From CALHVX01 sp039198065 (GTDB lineage Bacteria; Pseudomonadota; Gammaproteobacteria; Pseudomonadales; Azotimanducaceae), in NCBI GenBank assembly GCA_039198065.1, contig JBCCTU010000002.1, forward strand, positions 868,001 through 932,000: a stretch of DNA of 64,000 nt, given 5' to 3'. Shown here one piece after another: positions 18,037 through 26,853 of this stretch; the stretch's first letter is position 1, and each line of letters begins with the position of its first letter. A program made the position numbers and the translations under genes. The notes beneath the pieces were generated by a model that saw only the letters and a program-made list of their open reading frames with translations, made no database searches and was not told the DNA's origin.

Positions 18037-18707
18037 TGCAGGCGACCTTCGCTCAACGTCACCTGCCGATCCATACGACTCGCAAGGTCCTGATCGTGGG
18101 TTACCACGAGTACCGCGCTACCGGCGGTTCGGCTCAATGCCAGGAGTAATTCGAACACCCGCTCCGCGTTGCTCCGATCAAGGTTTCCGGTCGGTTCATC
18201 GGCCAGAATCACTGCCGGCTCGGCGGCCATCGCCCGCGCCACGGAGACGCGCTGTCGTTCGCCGCCCGAGAGCTCACCCGGTCGATGCCGCGCTCGGGCC
18301 CCGAGGCCAATTTCATCCAGTAACGTCCGCGCCCGAGCCGCCGCTGCGCGCGCCGAATCGCCCCGGATGCGCAGTGGCATCGCGACATTCTCGAGCGCCG
18401 AGAAATCCGGCAGCAGATGATGGGCCTGGTAGACGAAGCCCATGCATCGGCTGCGAAGCGCCGCCTGCCGTTCTGGACCGATGCCAATCATCTCTTCTCC
18501 AGCCACTTCGACTGATCCTGCATCGGGCTCGTCAAGCCCGGCAAGACAGTGAAGCAAGGTTGATTTACCGCTACCGGATGGGCCAAGAATCGCCACCCGC
18601 TGGCCCACCTCTACCTCGAGATCAAGGTCGTTCAGAATGCTGAGATGCTCATCGCCCTGGCGGTAACTCTTCGTGAGTGCAGAAGCCCGGAGTGCAACCC
18701 TACTCAT
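18033..18707 (-). CDS. lolD: Lipoprotein-releasing ABC transporter ATP-binding protein LolD
   Basis: Cytoplasmic ATPase of the LolCDE complex (224 aa). Walker A GPSGSGKSTLLHCLAGL, Q-loop in VYQAHHLLPDFSALENV, signature LSGGERQRVSVARAM, Walker B VILADEPTGNLD and H-loop VVTHDQDLA are all present. It sits between the two permease genes with overlaps of eight and four bases, so the three are translationally coupled. Confidence 0.96.
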   Translation of the reverse strand: MSRVALRASALTKSYRQGDEHLSILNDLDLEVEVGQRVAILGPSGSGKSTLLHCLAGLDEPDAGSVEVAGEEMIGIGPERQAALRSRCMGFVYQAHHLLPDFSALENVAMPLRIRGDSARAAAARARTLLDEIGLGARARHRPGELSGGERQRVSVARAMAAEPAVILADEPTGNLDRSNAERVFELLLALSRTAGSAVLVVTHDQDLASRMDRQVTLSEGRLQ

Positions 18708-19998
18708 GCGCGAGTACCTCGACGGGGCGCTGGCGAGAGAGACGCCAGGCGGGGTAAAGCGCGCTCGCCAGGGCGAGCAGCAGGCTGACGGTCGCGATGC
18801 TCAGCAGGTCCGTTGCCCGAACATCTACCGGCAGGTAATTCACAAAGTACTCGCTCATGAGTTCCAGCTGAAAGCGGTTAATCAGCGTCTCAAAGAGCGG
18901 CGGCAGGGATACCGCAACAAGCACACCGACGGTTACTCCGATCACGATTCCGAGTCCACCGAGCAGTACACCCAAGGTCCCGAAGGTCAGAAGAAAGCCC
19001 GCCCGCGGCATTCCCATGGTAAGCAGGATTGCAACATCGCCGCGGCGCTGTTCTCCAACCATGAGCAGGCCTGACACCAGGTTGAACGCCGCTACTGCGA
19101 TCAGAAACGACAGCAGAATGAACATCGTTTGCTTTTGAATCAGGATTGCCTGATACAGATTGCCGTAGCTTTGCAGCCAGGAGCGTGCGTAGTAACCCTC
19201 GCTGCCGAACTGGCGATTCAGCGAGACCGCGACACGTTGGGCTTCGAAGAGATCCACGAGCCGTAGTTCGTAACCGTGTATCCGCTCGCCGAGACGGAAC
19301 AGCCGCTGCGCATCGGCCAACATCAGATACGCGACCCGCCCGTCGAGCTCCGACTGGGAATCGATAAGCCCTGCAACGCGAACCCGTTTCTGCCGCGGAA
19401 TCAAACCGGCAGGCGTGAGCGACACCTGAGGCAATACGAGCGTCACCCGATCGCCAGCGGCGATGCCTAGGTCCCGGGCGATGGTGCGGCCAAGAAGTAT
19501 GTCAAAGCGCCCCTCAACCAACAGCAGTCGATCGTTCGCCGAGTCCTCGACCCCATCTACAGCAGCGCGGACGAACGCCGCCAGTCGAGCGACGACCGCA
19601 GGGTCCTTGGTATCGATTCCCGAGATCTGTACAGCACCAAGCTCGGGTTTATCGGTGTTCTGCGCCCCGACGATCATTCCCGCACCCTGAATCACCGGCG
19701 CTACTGAGCGCACGTCTGGTCGCTTCTGAAGTCGTTCGCGCAGCTCGGAATCGGCCGCCTGCGGGCTGCGCGACAACAGGGCGATGTGTGGTAACTGACC
19801 GAGCAGTCGGTCACGGAGTTCGCGCTCGAAACCGTTGACGACTGACACAACGACAACCAGCACGGCGATGCTCAGGGCCAACCCCGCCATCGCGAGCCAA
19901 CCAATGGTAGCCACTGCCCCGCCAGGGGCGAAGGCATAACGCCAGGCGAGTGTCCGCCAGAGCACGGTGGGGGAAGCGTCGGGTTGATATGCGGTCAC
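18700..19998 (-). CDS. lolC: Lipoprotein-releasing ABC permease, LolC/LolE family
   Basis: Second permease of the Lol complex (432 aa) and first gene of the trio. An N-terminal helix (GGAVATIGWLAMAGLALSIAVLVVVVSVV) is followed by NGFERELRDRLLGQLPH, a periplasmic domain, and C-terminal helices (MFILLSFLIAVAAFNLVSGLLM, FGTLGVLLGGLGIVIGVTVG, LLSIATVSLLLALASALYP). Having two different permeases flanking lolD indicates a classical LolC+LolE heterodimer rather than the single LolF type. sthA ends 70 bases upstream on the same strand. Confidence 0.93.
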   Translation of the reverse strand: MTAYQPDASPTVLWRTLAWRYAFAPGGAVATIGWLAMAGLALSIAVLVVVVSVVNGFERELRDRLLGQLPHIALLSRSPQAADSELRERLQKRPDVRSVAPVIQGAGMIVGAQNTDKPELGAVQISGIDTKDPAVVARLAAFVRAAVDGVEDSANDRLLLVEGRFDILLGRTIARDLGIAAGDRVTLVLPQVSLTPAGLIPRQKRVRVAGLIDSQSELDGRVAYLMLADAQRLFRLGERIHGYELRLVDLFEAQRVAVSLNRQFGSEGYYARSWLQSYGNLYQAILIQKQTMFILLSFLIAVAAFNLVSGLLMVGEQRRGDVAILLTMGMPRAGFLLTFGTLGVLLGGLGIVIGVTVGVLVAVSLPPLFETLINRFQLELMSEYFVNYLPVDVRATDLLSIATVSLLLALASALYPAWRLSRQRPVEVLAHE

Positions 19999-20068
19999 GG
20001 GGCGTCGCAGCGGTCAGACGACCGGCGATGCTAGCACGCGGCAGTGCCGCTGGGAGCGGCGGCAGGGT

Positions 20069-21439
20069 TCAGACCCGATCGCGTTGCGCCATGATATCCA
20101 GCGCGGCCACTCGGTAAGCCTCTGCGAACGTTGGAAAGTTGAATATTTGGGTGACGAACAGGTCAACGCGGGCACCATGAACGAGCGCCAGTTGCGCGAG
20201 GTGAACCAGCTCTGCGGCCGGTCCACCGATCGCATGCGCACCGAGCAATCGCCCCTGCGCATCAGCAATCAACCGCAGAAAGCCTTGCTCCGAGTCGTCG
20301 ATAAGACCCCGAGCGATTTCCGCGTAGTCTGCGTGACCCACAAGAACGGTTTCGTGGCTGCCGCGAGCTTGAATCTCGCTGAGACCAACACTGCCGATGG
20401 CTGGAACGCCGTAGATTCCGCTGGGTGTAAATTGCCAGCCCTCCTCCGGTTCGAGGCCCAGCAGTGCCCGCGCGGCACTGCGCCCCTGTTGCATGGAAGA
20501 CGACGCAAGCGACGGTGGACCCACCACGTCGCCGGCAGCAAAGATGTGAGCGACGGCGGTCCGGCCGTTTTCATCAACGGGTACCAGTTGCCGTTCGTCG
20601 GTTGTAAGCCCTGCAGCCGCCAGATCCAACCCGTCTATGGCAGACACGCGTCCGAGCGCACATAACGCTTTCTGCGCTTGAACGGATTCGCCTCCTGAAA
20701 GACGGGCAACCACACCGCCATAGGGCTCAGTCTCAACCGCAGCGATTTCAACCGGACCGATGAAACGGCCGCCGAGGCCTTCGAATTGCCGTCGATACTC
20801 CACCGCCAGAGCGGGATCAAGAAAGCCCAGCGGCATGGGAAAGCGGTCCAGCTGTGTCACTCGGACACCGAGCAAAGCGAAGATCGACGCGTACTCACAG
20901 GCGATGACTCCGCCGCCGATGACCAGCATGGTTTCCGGCAGGTAACCGATGGAAAGAACCGAATCGCTGTCGTACACGTGCTCGTGATCGACGGCCACAT
21001 GGTCCGGGTGCCGCGGTTTGGAGCCGCAGGCGATAACGATTGAGCTGCAGTCGTAGCGGCGCTCGGCCTCGCCAGGCGGATGCACGGCTACCCGGTGGGC
21101 GTCGACAAACCGGGCCCGCCCGTGAACGACGTCAATTCCATTGCGTTCGAGTTGAGCACGCATAAAACGGTCGTGCTTGCGCACCAGCACCTCGGTCTCG
21201 CCGAGCAGCGTCGAGATGTTGATGGAGGTGGGTTGCGTACCCGTGGACACGCGTTTTAGGGCGCGTTCACGCAAGGCCTTACTCGGTATGGTGCCGAACT
21301 GTACGCAGGCACCGCCTACCTCGCGGAGTTGTTCGACGACGACGACAGATCGCCGGGCCTTGGCCGCCTGAATCGCCGCTTTCTGACCCGCCGGTCCCGA
21401 GCCGATGACGAGTGTGTCGATCTTTTTTGCCGACGCCAT
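20069..21439 (-). CDS. sthA: Soluble pyridine nucleotide transhydrogenase
   Basis: FAD flavoprotein that balances NADPH and NADH (456 aa). It has the flavin Rossmann motif VIGSGPAGQKAAIQAAK. The region around the usual redox site reads GGACVQFGTIPSKALRE, with the first Cys but no second Cys, as in SthA rather than lipoamide dehydrogenase. A second Rossmann motif (VIGGGVIACEYASIFALLG) and the flavin motif HIFAAGDVVGPPSLAS follow. The C-terminal dimerisation domain runs to HLAQLALVHGARVDLFVTQIFNFPTFAEAYR. The start lies two bases after the HDOD gene stop, suggesting co-transcription. Confidence 0.94.
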   Translation of the reverse strand: MASAKKIDTLVIGSGPAGQKAAIQAAKARRSVVVVEQLREVGGACVQFGTIPSKALRERALKRVSTGTQPTSINISTLLGETEVLVRKHDRFMRAQLERNGIDVVHGRARFVDAHRVAVHPPGEAERRYDCSSIVIACGSKPRHPDHVAVDHEHVYDSDSVLSIGYLPETMLVIGGGVIACEYASIFALLGVRVTQLDRFPMPLGFLDPALAVEYRRQFEGLGGRFIGPVEIAAVETEPYGGVVARLSGGESVQAQKALCALGRVSAIDGLDLAAAGLTTDERQLVPVDENGRTAVAHIFAAGDVVGPPSLASSSMQQGRSAARALLGLEPEEGWQFTPSGIYGVPAIGSVGLSEIQARGSHETVLVGHADYAEIARGLIDDSEQGFLRLIADAQGRLLGAHAIGGPAAELVHLAQLALVHGARVDLFVTQIFNFPTFAEAYRVAALDIMAQRDRV

Positions 21440-21441
21440 CG

Positions 21442-22329
21442 CTATAGCCCGCTCATTGCCTCAACCTGCTCACGGATCTTCGGCTCGACCTGCAGCAATT
21501 CGGCGAGATCATCCGGGTACAGATTGAGCGCAACGACTTCCGGTTCGGACGCCAACCCGTCGAGATCGGGCTGCTTGAAGCCCATGAGCACCCGGGCCAG
21601 TGCTTGCGTCTGCTTGACGAAAGCTACCCGAGCGGCATCGATGGGCTCACCCTGCGGTGCTTCTCCCTCGCTGGCGCTCACCAGCGACGCGTGCACGATT
21701 GCTGGAAGGTTCCACTGCCGTGCCAGCAGCGCTCCGGCCGCTTCTTCATGATCCGCTGTTAGCGATGCCACCGCCTCGTCATCAAGGGTCACACCCTGCT
21801 TGACCAGCCAATGCAGAATAACGGTCGTTCCAACGTTGTGGAGCAGGCCGCAGAGGTACGCGTCTTCGACGTTCTTTCGTTTGAGGCGGGCGATCTCGCG
21901 GCTCCAGAGGGCACAGCCCATGGACGCTTCCCAACAGCGCTCGACCATGCCGGAGTAAGTGACCAACGGCTGGGACAGCTCGCGCAAGGTGATGGAGAGC
22001 GCGATGTCGCGCACGGACGTCAGGCCGAGTCGGCTCAGCGCCTGTTGCAGCGCGGCGACCTCTACGGCGCCGCGATACGCGGGTGAATTCGCAACGCGCA
22101 GAATGTTGCCCGCAAGCGCGGCATCCCGCTCGATGAGTCGGGCGAGCTCGCGAGCATCGACCGCCGCGTCGTTACACAGGGCGATCACTTCGCCGGCAAC
22201 GCGCGGAAGAACCGGCAACGACAGCTCGCCCCTGTCGAGGGCATGCGCCAAGCTAGGGCTCAGGTCGGAATTGGAGGTCGTTGCGCCGGATGACGACTCA
22301 CGATCAGAGCCGGCGGAGGGAGCGCTCAT
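21442..22329 (-). CDS. HDOD-domain signalling protein
   Basis: A 295-aa cytoplasmic protein with a Ser-rich N-terminal extension (about 1-25) and an HDOD domain (about 35-235). Visible blocks are LPVLPRVAGEVIALCND, LARLIERDAALAGNILRVANSPAY, LQQALSRLGLTSVRDIALS and AYLCGLLHNVGTTVILHWLV. HDOD proteins resemble HD phosphohydrolases but usually lack the full metal site and act as signalling or regulatory partners. It is tightly coupled to sthA, which is not an arrangement I know to have a described function. Confidence 0.88.
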   Translation of the reverse strand: MSAPSAGSDRESSSGATTSNSDLSPSLAHALDRGELSLPVLPRVAGEVIALCNDAAVDARELARLIERDAALAGNILRVANSPAYRGAVEVAALQQALSRLGLTSVRDIALSITLRELSQPLVTYSGMVERCWEASMGCALWSREIARLKRKNVEDAYLCGLLHNVGTTVILHWLVKQGVTLDDEAVASLTADHEEAAGALLARQWNLPAIVHASLVSASEGEAPQGEPIDAARVAFVKQTQALARVLMGFKQPDLDGLASEPEVVALNLYPDDLAELLQVEPKIREQVEAMSGL

Positions 22330-22418
22330 GAAAAGCGATCGTCTGTGTCGTTGCCTTACCTCAGCATAGACAAGTGACCGCGATTGACCGCCGGACGATC
22401 AGGATTGTGACCGATGCC

Positions 22419-22601
22419 TCAGCCCTGGCGAGACTCGCAGCGAGCTGGGTTACCACCGCAAATTTCGCACTCGGCATCAATGCCCAGCTGACCGAGCCCG
22501 CCGCAACTTCCAGAAATCGGCCGCCGACCGGCAAGAACCCCGACCGCCATGATGAGAACGATCAGCACCATTAAGGCAAAAGCTAACAGGGCGGTGGTCA
22601 T
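22419..22601 (-). CDS. nqrM: Na+-NQR maturation protein NqrM
   Basis: A 60-aa protein needed for Fe insertion into the Na+-translocating NADH:quinone reductase NqrD/NqrE site. One N-terminal membrane helix (ALLAFALMVLIVLIMAVGVLAG) is followed by GRRPISGSCGGLGQLGID and CEICGGNP, giving the four conserved Cys of the family (DUF539). It starts 27 bases after apbE. In relatives apbE-nqrM follows nqrA-F; no nqr structural gene is in this window. Confidence 0.93.
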   Translation of the reverse strand: MTTALLAFALMVLIVLIMAVGVLAGRRPISGSCGGLGQLGIDAECEICGGNPARCESRQG

Positions 22602-22628
22602 GACGAATCACTCCTGAACCTAGGGCTG

Positions 22629-23780
22629 TCAATGGACAGGTGATGGCGGTGCAACAAGATACGCAACCGCCGACTCAGTATAGCGCTCAACGAATCCCGT
22701 TTCTGTTCGAAGGATGAAGATTGCCGCAAGCCCGAGTTCCCGAGCCCGCGCCCATCCCGCCACCGGTCCAAGCACCAACAACGCTGTCGCCCAGCCATCA
22801 GCAACCGCAGCCTGTTCCGCGATAACCGTAACCGACGCCAGGGAGTGCGTCACCGGACTCCCGGTGCGGGGGTCTATCGTGTGCGACCAGTTGCTCCGTG
22901 CCGACCCGGTGTCAGCGGCTTCGATGAAGTTTCTATAGTCGCCGCTCGTGGCAACGGCACCAGTCTGGAGCGAAAGCAGACGCTGGACCGCTCCGACGGA
23001 CCGAGGGTCCGGTACTTCGATGCCGACAATCCAGCCCCCCCCGCGCGCGTTACGCCCAGACGCGCGGACCTCGCCACCGATATCAACGAGGTAGTTGCGG
23101 CATCCCTGCGCCTCGATCACCTCCGCCAGTCGATCCACGCCGTGACCCTTGGCGATCGCTGACAGATCCACCTCTACCGGTCCCCGGCGCCGCAATTGTG
23201 GGTTTGGCTCCGTGCGCCACTCGAGCAGTCCCTGATCAACCCGCTCGAGCGCACGGCGAATATCATCTATTGCCGGCGCTCTAACGACGTCGGCGGCGCC
23301 AGGACCAAAACCCCAAAGCCGAAGAACCGGGGCAATGGTGATCTCGAGCGCCCCATCGGACGCCTTGTGTAGTGTTTGCGCCGACCGGAGAATGCTCACA
23401 AGTTCCGGGTCCACATTGAGCCATTGATCCACTGGCGCACCGTTTAGCCGGGAGAGCTGCGACCCCGGATCATAGTTCGACATCTGTGTATTAACCCGGG
23501 CAAGCTCCGCTTCGAGCGCTGCCGGAGTCAGGACCGAACACTCCGCTTCGACTCGGTAGTAGGTTCCCATGGTCTGACCGCTGATGGTCCGGTAAATCGA
23601 CTCCGACGGTGCCTCGCAGGCACTCAGGACCGAAATCGCGATACCGACCAGGGCTCGCAACACTGGTGCCGCTTTGATCGGATTTCTCCATTGATTCGTT
23701 TCGCCGCATTCTACTGCGCCTGACATCGGCATCGTGTGGCGTCGCGCCATCGACGGGGCGTAGCATCCGGCATCGATCAC
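22629..23780 (-). CDS. apbE: FAD:protein FMN transferase ApbE
   Basis: Mg-dependent flavin transferase that attaches FMN covalently to periplasmic Thr residues, such as those in NqrB, NqrC and RnfG/D. A lipoprotein signal is present (VLRALVGIAISVLSAC, lipobox LSAC). Family blocks are GQTMGTYYRVEAE, MSNYDPGSQLSRLN, VDLSAIAKGHGVDRLAEV, NYLVDIGGEVRASG and TIDPRTGSPVTHSLASVTVI. The start is uncertain: the longest frame gives 383 aa with about 55 residues before the lipobox Cys, and later ATGs (23750, 23732, 23726) give a more normal signal length. It is followed by nqrM. Confidence 0.92.
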   Translation of the reverse strand: MIDAGCYAPSMARRHTMPMSGAVECGETNQWRNPIKAAPVLRALVGIAISVLSACEAPSESIYRTISGQTMGTYYRVEAECSVLTPAALEAELARVNTQMSNYDPGSQLSRLNGAPVDQWLNVDPELVSILRSAQTLHKASDGALEITIAPVLRLWGFGPGAADVVRAPAIDDIRRALERVDQGLLEWRTEPNPQLRRRGPVEVDLSAIAKGHGVDRLAEVIEAQGCRNYLVDIGGEVRASGRNARGGGWIVGIEVPDPRSVGAVQRLLSLQTGAVATSGDYRNFIEAADTGSARSNWSHTIDPRTGSPVTHSLASVTVIAEQAAVADGWATALLVLGPVAGWARARELGLAAIFILRTETGFVERYTESAVAYLVAPPSPVH

Positions 23781-23797
23781 GTAAATTGATCACGTAA
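23775..23797. repeat. Short direct repeat in the apbE / phosphatase divergent region
   Basis: The ten-base sequence gatcacgtaa occurs twice, at 23775-23784 and 23788-23797, with a 13-base period. The second copy runs into the AAGGAG ribosome site of the phosphatase gene. The repeat could be an operator in this divergent intergenic region or chance; no regulator is identifiable. Confidence 0.4.
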
Positions 23798-23806
23798 GGA
23801 GCCTCT

Positions 23807-24508
23807 TTGGCCCACTCTCTGACCCTTGTGAGGCACGGCCTTATCCAGGCCAATCGAGATCGTGTTTGGCACGGTTCCACAGACAGCGCGCTGTTGCCGC
23901 GGGGTGAGTCCCAGGCGTTGCGTACGGGCTTGGAGTGGGCCCGGCTCGAGCAAGCGGGCGAGTTTCAGTTCAGCGCCGTGTATGTGAGTCCCTTGCAGCG
24001 CTGCCAGCGAACGGCGGAGCTCGCGAACGCAGGCCGCGCACTCGCCCCACTGGGCATCTTCAGCAGAGCTTGGGTGCGGTACGCACCGCAGAGGTTGGCG
24101 CGCCGGGCATCGACCGGCGAGCTGCTGCCCATTCACACGGTCAGCGAGTTGACGGAATGGAGCATCGGCGACTGGGAAGGCATGTCCTTTGCTGACCTGT
24201 CCTCGGAGCACCGTTTTATCGATCGATCAAGACACGATCTGGCGTACGCCCCGCCGCAGGGTGAAGCCCTCGGAGCTGTTGCCGAACGCATTAGTCGAGC
24301 GCTTCACACCATCGACAGCCAGCACGGACCCGCAGAGCGCGTCCTGGTCGTGAGCCACGGTGCGGTGATGGCCGTAGGGCTTGCATCGATCCTGAACGAC
24401 GATCCGAGCCTGTGGATCGACTACGCGCTCGCCAATTGCAGCCTCACGGAGCTTTCGCTGTCAGCGCCGCCGGAACTGCTCAGCATGAATCGCTCCGGCC
24501 ACCTTTAG
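23807..24508 (+). CDS. Histidine phosphatase family protein
   Basis: A 233-aa cytoplasmic phosphatase of the phosphoglycerate-mutase-like superfamily. The catalytic signature LVRHGLIQANRDRVWHG is at the N-terminus, with partners YVSPLQRCQRTAEL, the Glu in LTEWSIGDWEGM, and the second catalytic His in VLVVSHGAVMAVG. The start is TTG at 23807, supported by AAGGAG at 23796-23801 with five bases spacing; no better ATG exists. Substrate cannot be told from sequence. Confidence 0.88.
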   Translation: MAHSLTLVRHGLIQANRDRVWHGSTDSALLPRGESQALRTGLEWARLEQAGEFQFSAVYVSPLQRCQRTAELANAGRALAPLGIFSRAWVRYAPQRLARRASTGELLPIHTVSELTEWSIGDWEGMSFADLSSEHRFIDRSRHDLAYAPPQGEALGAVAERISRALHTIDSQHGPAERVLVVSHGAVMAVGLASILNDDPSLWIDYALANCSLTELSLSAPPELLSMNRSGHL

Positions 24509-24609
24509 CCGGACAGCAGAGAATGTATTGATGGCTGGCGACAGGCGCCAGGTGCTGGTCATCGGGGATACAGAGCCAGGATGGGGCTCAGCGGTGAGCA
24601 AGCGAGTCG

Positions 24610-24804
24610 TTAGGATTCCGCATCATCGCGGGCAAGCGCGAGTGCGTCAGCGGTAAGTGCGACGGCGAGACAGGCGTCGTTTAACGCAGCGTGTTCCCCG
24701 CGCAGCGCCATTTCGGCAACAATCTCGAGCCGCGGGATCGCGAGATGGAGCGGATCCGGCGCGGGCGCAAACTGATCAGGGTAAGATTCATCGAGTGAGT
24801 GCAT
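24610..24804 (-). CDS. Small hypothetical protein
   Basis: A 64-aa frame from ATG 24804 (an earlier ATG at 24885 would give 91 aa). CAGGA lies about nine bases upstream of ATG 24804. The product is acidic and mostly helical (PRLEIVAEMALRGEHAALNDACLAVALTADALALARDD), without signal or membrane segment. I do not recognise it. It is the only plausible gene in the 24509-25047 gap and could be spurious given the high GC. Confidence 0.35.
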   Translation of the reverse strand: MHSLDESYPDQFAPAPDPLHLAIPRLEIVAEMALRGEHAALNDACLAVALTADALALARDDAES

Positions 24805-24947
24805 GGCCGAAAATCCTGTGCGATGTACTGCTGCAACGGTCTCGGCCGCGCTCATAGAAGCCTGGCTGAAACTTGAAAATCGCACTGTCTAGCAGGTCCC
24901 AATTCAGCTGAGCCTGCGACATCCCGTCAGCCTGCCGCTGGTCGAAT

Positions 24948-25000
24948 CAATCTCTGAATATTCAGTAAATCATTGTTTTTATTTGATGTTTTATCTTCGT
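24948..25000. promoter_or_regulatory. AT-rich stretch with 12-bp palindrome upstream of MFS gene
   Basis: Within otherwise GC-rich DNA, about 24948-24998 is strongly AT-rich. It contains the perfect palindrome CTGAATATTCAG (24954-24965), followed by T-rich sequence. This is about 85-95 bases before the GTG start of the MFS transporter, a suitable place for its promoter and an operator. I could not assign -35/-10 elements with normal spacing. Confidence 0.4.
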
Positions 25001-25047
25001 GCGTTCCGATGTCTTTCAGCGCTCGTTAAGAGCCGGCTGAGGCAAAC

Positions 25048-26361
25048 GTGACCGCGCGCACATCAGAAGATGAATCGGCTCGACAACTGCGGCGAGCCGA
25101 ACGGCGGTACGACATTGCCGTGCACCGGCATCTCACCCGCAACTTCACCATTCACCTGATCCATGGCCTGTTCGGGCAGACCGGCTTTCGCCTGCTCAAC
25201 GCGCCCACCTTCCTGCCTGCTTTTGTATTGATGCTGAGCGGTGGCTCAGACTTCGCTGTCGGTGTCGCTGCGTCGATCCAGAGCTTCGGGCTTGCCGTCA
25301 CCCCGCTCATCGCTGCGAATCTCATTCAACATCGGACTCGAGTGTTGCCTACGGGTTTTCTCACCGGGGCGCTGATGCGGCTGTCCGTGCTCGCGATCGC
25401 GCTTTGCGGACTGTTCCTGAATGGTACGGCAGCGCTGCTCGGCATCTATGTGGGCTTGTTCTTCTTTGGGATGTTTGCCGGCATGCAGGGGGTGATTTTC
25501 AATTTCCTGATGTCCAAGGTCATTCCGGTCTCAAAGCGGGGACGGTTAACGGGACTGCGAAACTTTTTGGCCGGTGTAACCGCCGCCGGTGTTGCGTTGC
25601 TGGGCGGTAACCTGCTGCTTGGAAGCGAGCCGACAGCGGCCGGCTACGGTGGGATCTTTCTAGTGGCTTTCGTGCTCACATCGATCGGCCTGCTGAGCCT
25701 GCTGTGGATGCGGGAACCCGAACCCCCGATCGTGCGCGACCGACAGTCACTGACGGAGACCTTCCGCAGTCTCCCGGCCCTGCTGCGTGACGACCCGGCA
25801 TTCAGCCGCTACAGCTTAGCCCGCGCACTCGCGACCAGCGGTCGCATGGCAATGCCCTTCTACATCGTCTACGCCGATGCCCAGGGAAGCCTTTCCGGTG
25901 GCGAGATCGGTCTGCTGACGATTGGGTTCACGCTGGCCGGCACCTTTTCCAACCTGTTTTGGGGCGCCCTCGCCGATCGCAGCGGCTTTCGACGCGTGTT
26001 CCTGCTCTCCATAGGCCTGTGGATCGGGGCCACGCTCATGCTGGGATTCGTCACCGGCATCGCCGGCATGCTGTTGGTGTTCATCGGTGTTGGCGCAGCG
26101 ACGCAGGGCTTTCAGCACAGCGGTCTCAACCTAACGCTCGAGTTCGGGCGTCGCGAGGACCTGCCGCAGCGCATCGCGATCGCAAACTCGACCTCGGAAT
26201 TCAGCGGCGCCCTGGCGCCTCTCGCGGGCGGCCTACTGGCGACAGCATTCGGCTATGGCACGATGTTTACCGTGGCAATGGCGTTGCTGCTCGTCGGTGG
26301 GTTGCTGGTGTTACTGTTCGTGCCGGAACCGCGCAACGCAGCGCTTAGCGTGCCACAGTGA
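25048..26361 (+). CDS. Major facilitator superfamily transporter
   Basis: A 437-aa inner-membrane protein with about 12 hydrophobic segments. It has a cytoplasmic N-terminus (about 1-35) and a central loop near residues 220-245 (WMREPEPPIVRDRQSLTETF). The MFS A-motif-like sequence in the second half reads GALADRSGFRRVFLLSIGLW. The start is GTG 25048 with GAGG six bases upstream. Transported substrate unknown; it stands alone, about 100 bases before the rhodanese gene. Confidence 0.85.
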   Translation: MTARTSEDESARQLRRAERRYDIAVHRHLTRNFTIHLIHGLFGQTGFRLLNAPTFLPAFVLMLSGGSDFAVGVAASIQSFGLAVTPLIAANLIQHRTRVLPTGFLTGALMRLSVLAIALCGLFLNGTAALLGIYVGLFFFGMFAGMQGVIFNFLMSKVIPVSKRGRLTGLRNFLAGVTAAGVALLGGNLLLGSEPTAAGYGGIFLVAFVLTSIGLLSLLWMREPEPPIVRDRQSLTETFRSLPALLRDDPAFSRYSLARALATSGRMAMPFYIVYADAQGSLSGGEIGLLTIGFTLAGTFSNLFWGALADRSGFRRVFLLSIGLWIGATLMLGFVTGIAGMLLVFIGVGAATQGFQHSGLNLTLEFGRREDLPQRIAIANSTSEFSGALAPLAGGLLATAFGYGTMFTVAMALLLVGGLLVLLFVPEPRNAALSVPQ

Positions 26362-26460
26362 GCCCGAGGGTAGGAGCAAGCGCAGGCGCGGACCGGGCAC
26401 TGAAAAACGCACGGAGGTGGACCCATTAACGACCGCACAGCGACAGGATCAACAAAGCCG

Positions 26461-26853
26461 TTGAAGATCAGCCATGCGGACTTGGTTGCGCAAGCAATGG
26501 CTGAGATCGAAACCTGGTCGCCACACGACGCCCAGCAACACCTCGGCGACAGTGGCGTGAGCTTCATCGATCTTCGGGATCGCCGCGAACTTGAACGCGA
26601 GGGCCGCATCCCGGGGGCGGTCCATGCACCGCGGGGGATGCTTGAGTTCTGGGTTGATCCAAGCAGCCCGTACTTTCGCGACGTGTTTGGTTCCGGCAAT
26701 CGATTCGTTCTGTACTGCCAAAGCGGTTGGCGTTCCGCGCTTGCCACTCACACGCTGGTGCACATGGGACTCGAGCCCGTCTGCCACATTGGTGGTGGAT
26801 TCCGAGCCTGGGTCGATGCGGGTTTGCCGACCGAGGCCGTCGAACGCAAATGA
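26461..26853 (+). CDS. Rhodanese-like sulfurtransferase; start possibly AUU at 26425
   Basis: A single-domain rhodanese (130 aa from the TTG at 26461) with FIDLRDRRELEREGRIPGAVHAP and active-site loop YCQSGWRSALAT containing the catalytic Cys. It could move sulfane sulfur or act on cyanide or thiosulfate. The TTG has only a weak, distant ribosome site. An in-frame ATT at 26425, six bases after GGAGGT (26413-26418), would add 12 residues and has much better spacing, so a non-canonical start is possible. It overlaps the next gene by four bases. Confidence 0.85.
   Translation: MKISHADLVAQAMAEIETWSPHDAQQHLGDSGVSFIDLRDRRELEREGRIPGAVHAPRGMLEFWVDPSSPYFRDVFGSGNRFVLYCQSGWRSALATHTLVHMGLEPVCHIGGGFRAWVDAGLPTEAVERK

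Noticed and set aside
20038..20050. GC-rich hairpin between sthA and lolC
   Set aside because: The stem is only five base pairs and is not followed by a T run on either strand, so I do not call it a terminator.
24530..24655. A 41-codon frame starting MAGDRRQVLVIGD
   Set aside because: Very short, no ribosome site, and no homology I can recognise; possibly a gene remnant but not supportable.
26727..26849. 41-residue N-terminal extension of the membrane protein at 26850
   Set aside because: It lies inside the rhodanese gene, is unlike membrane-protein N-termini, and the ATGA overlap at 26850 is the standard coupled start.
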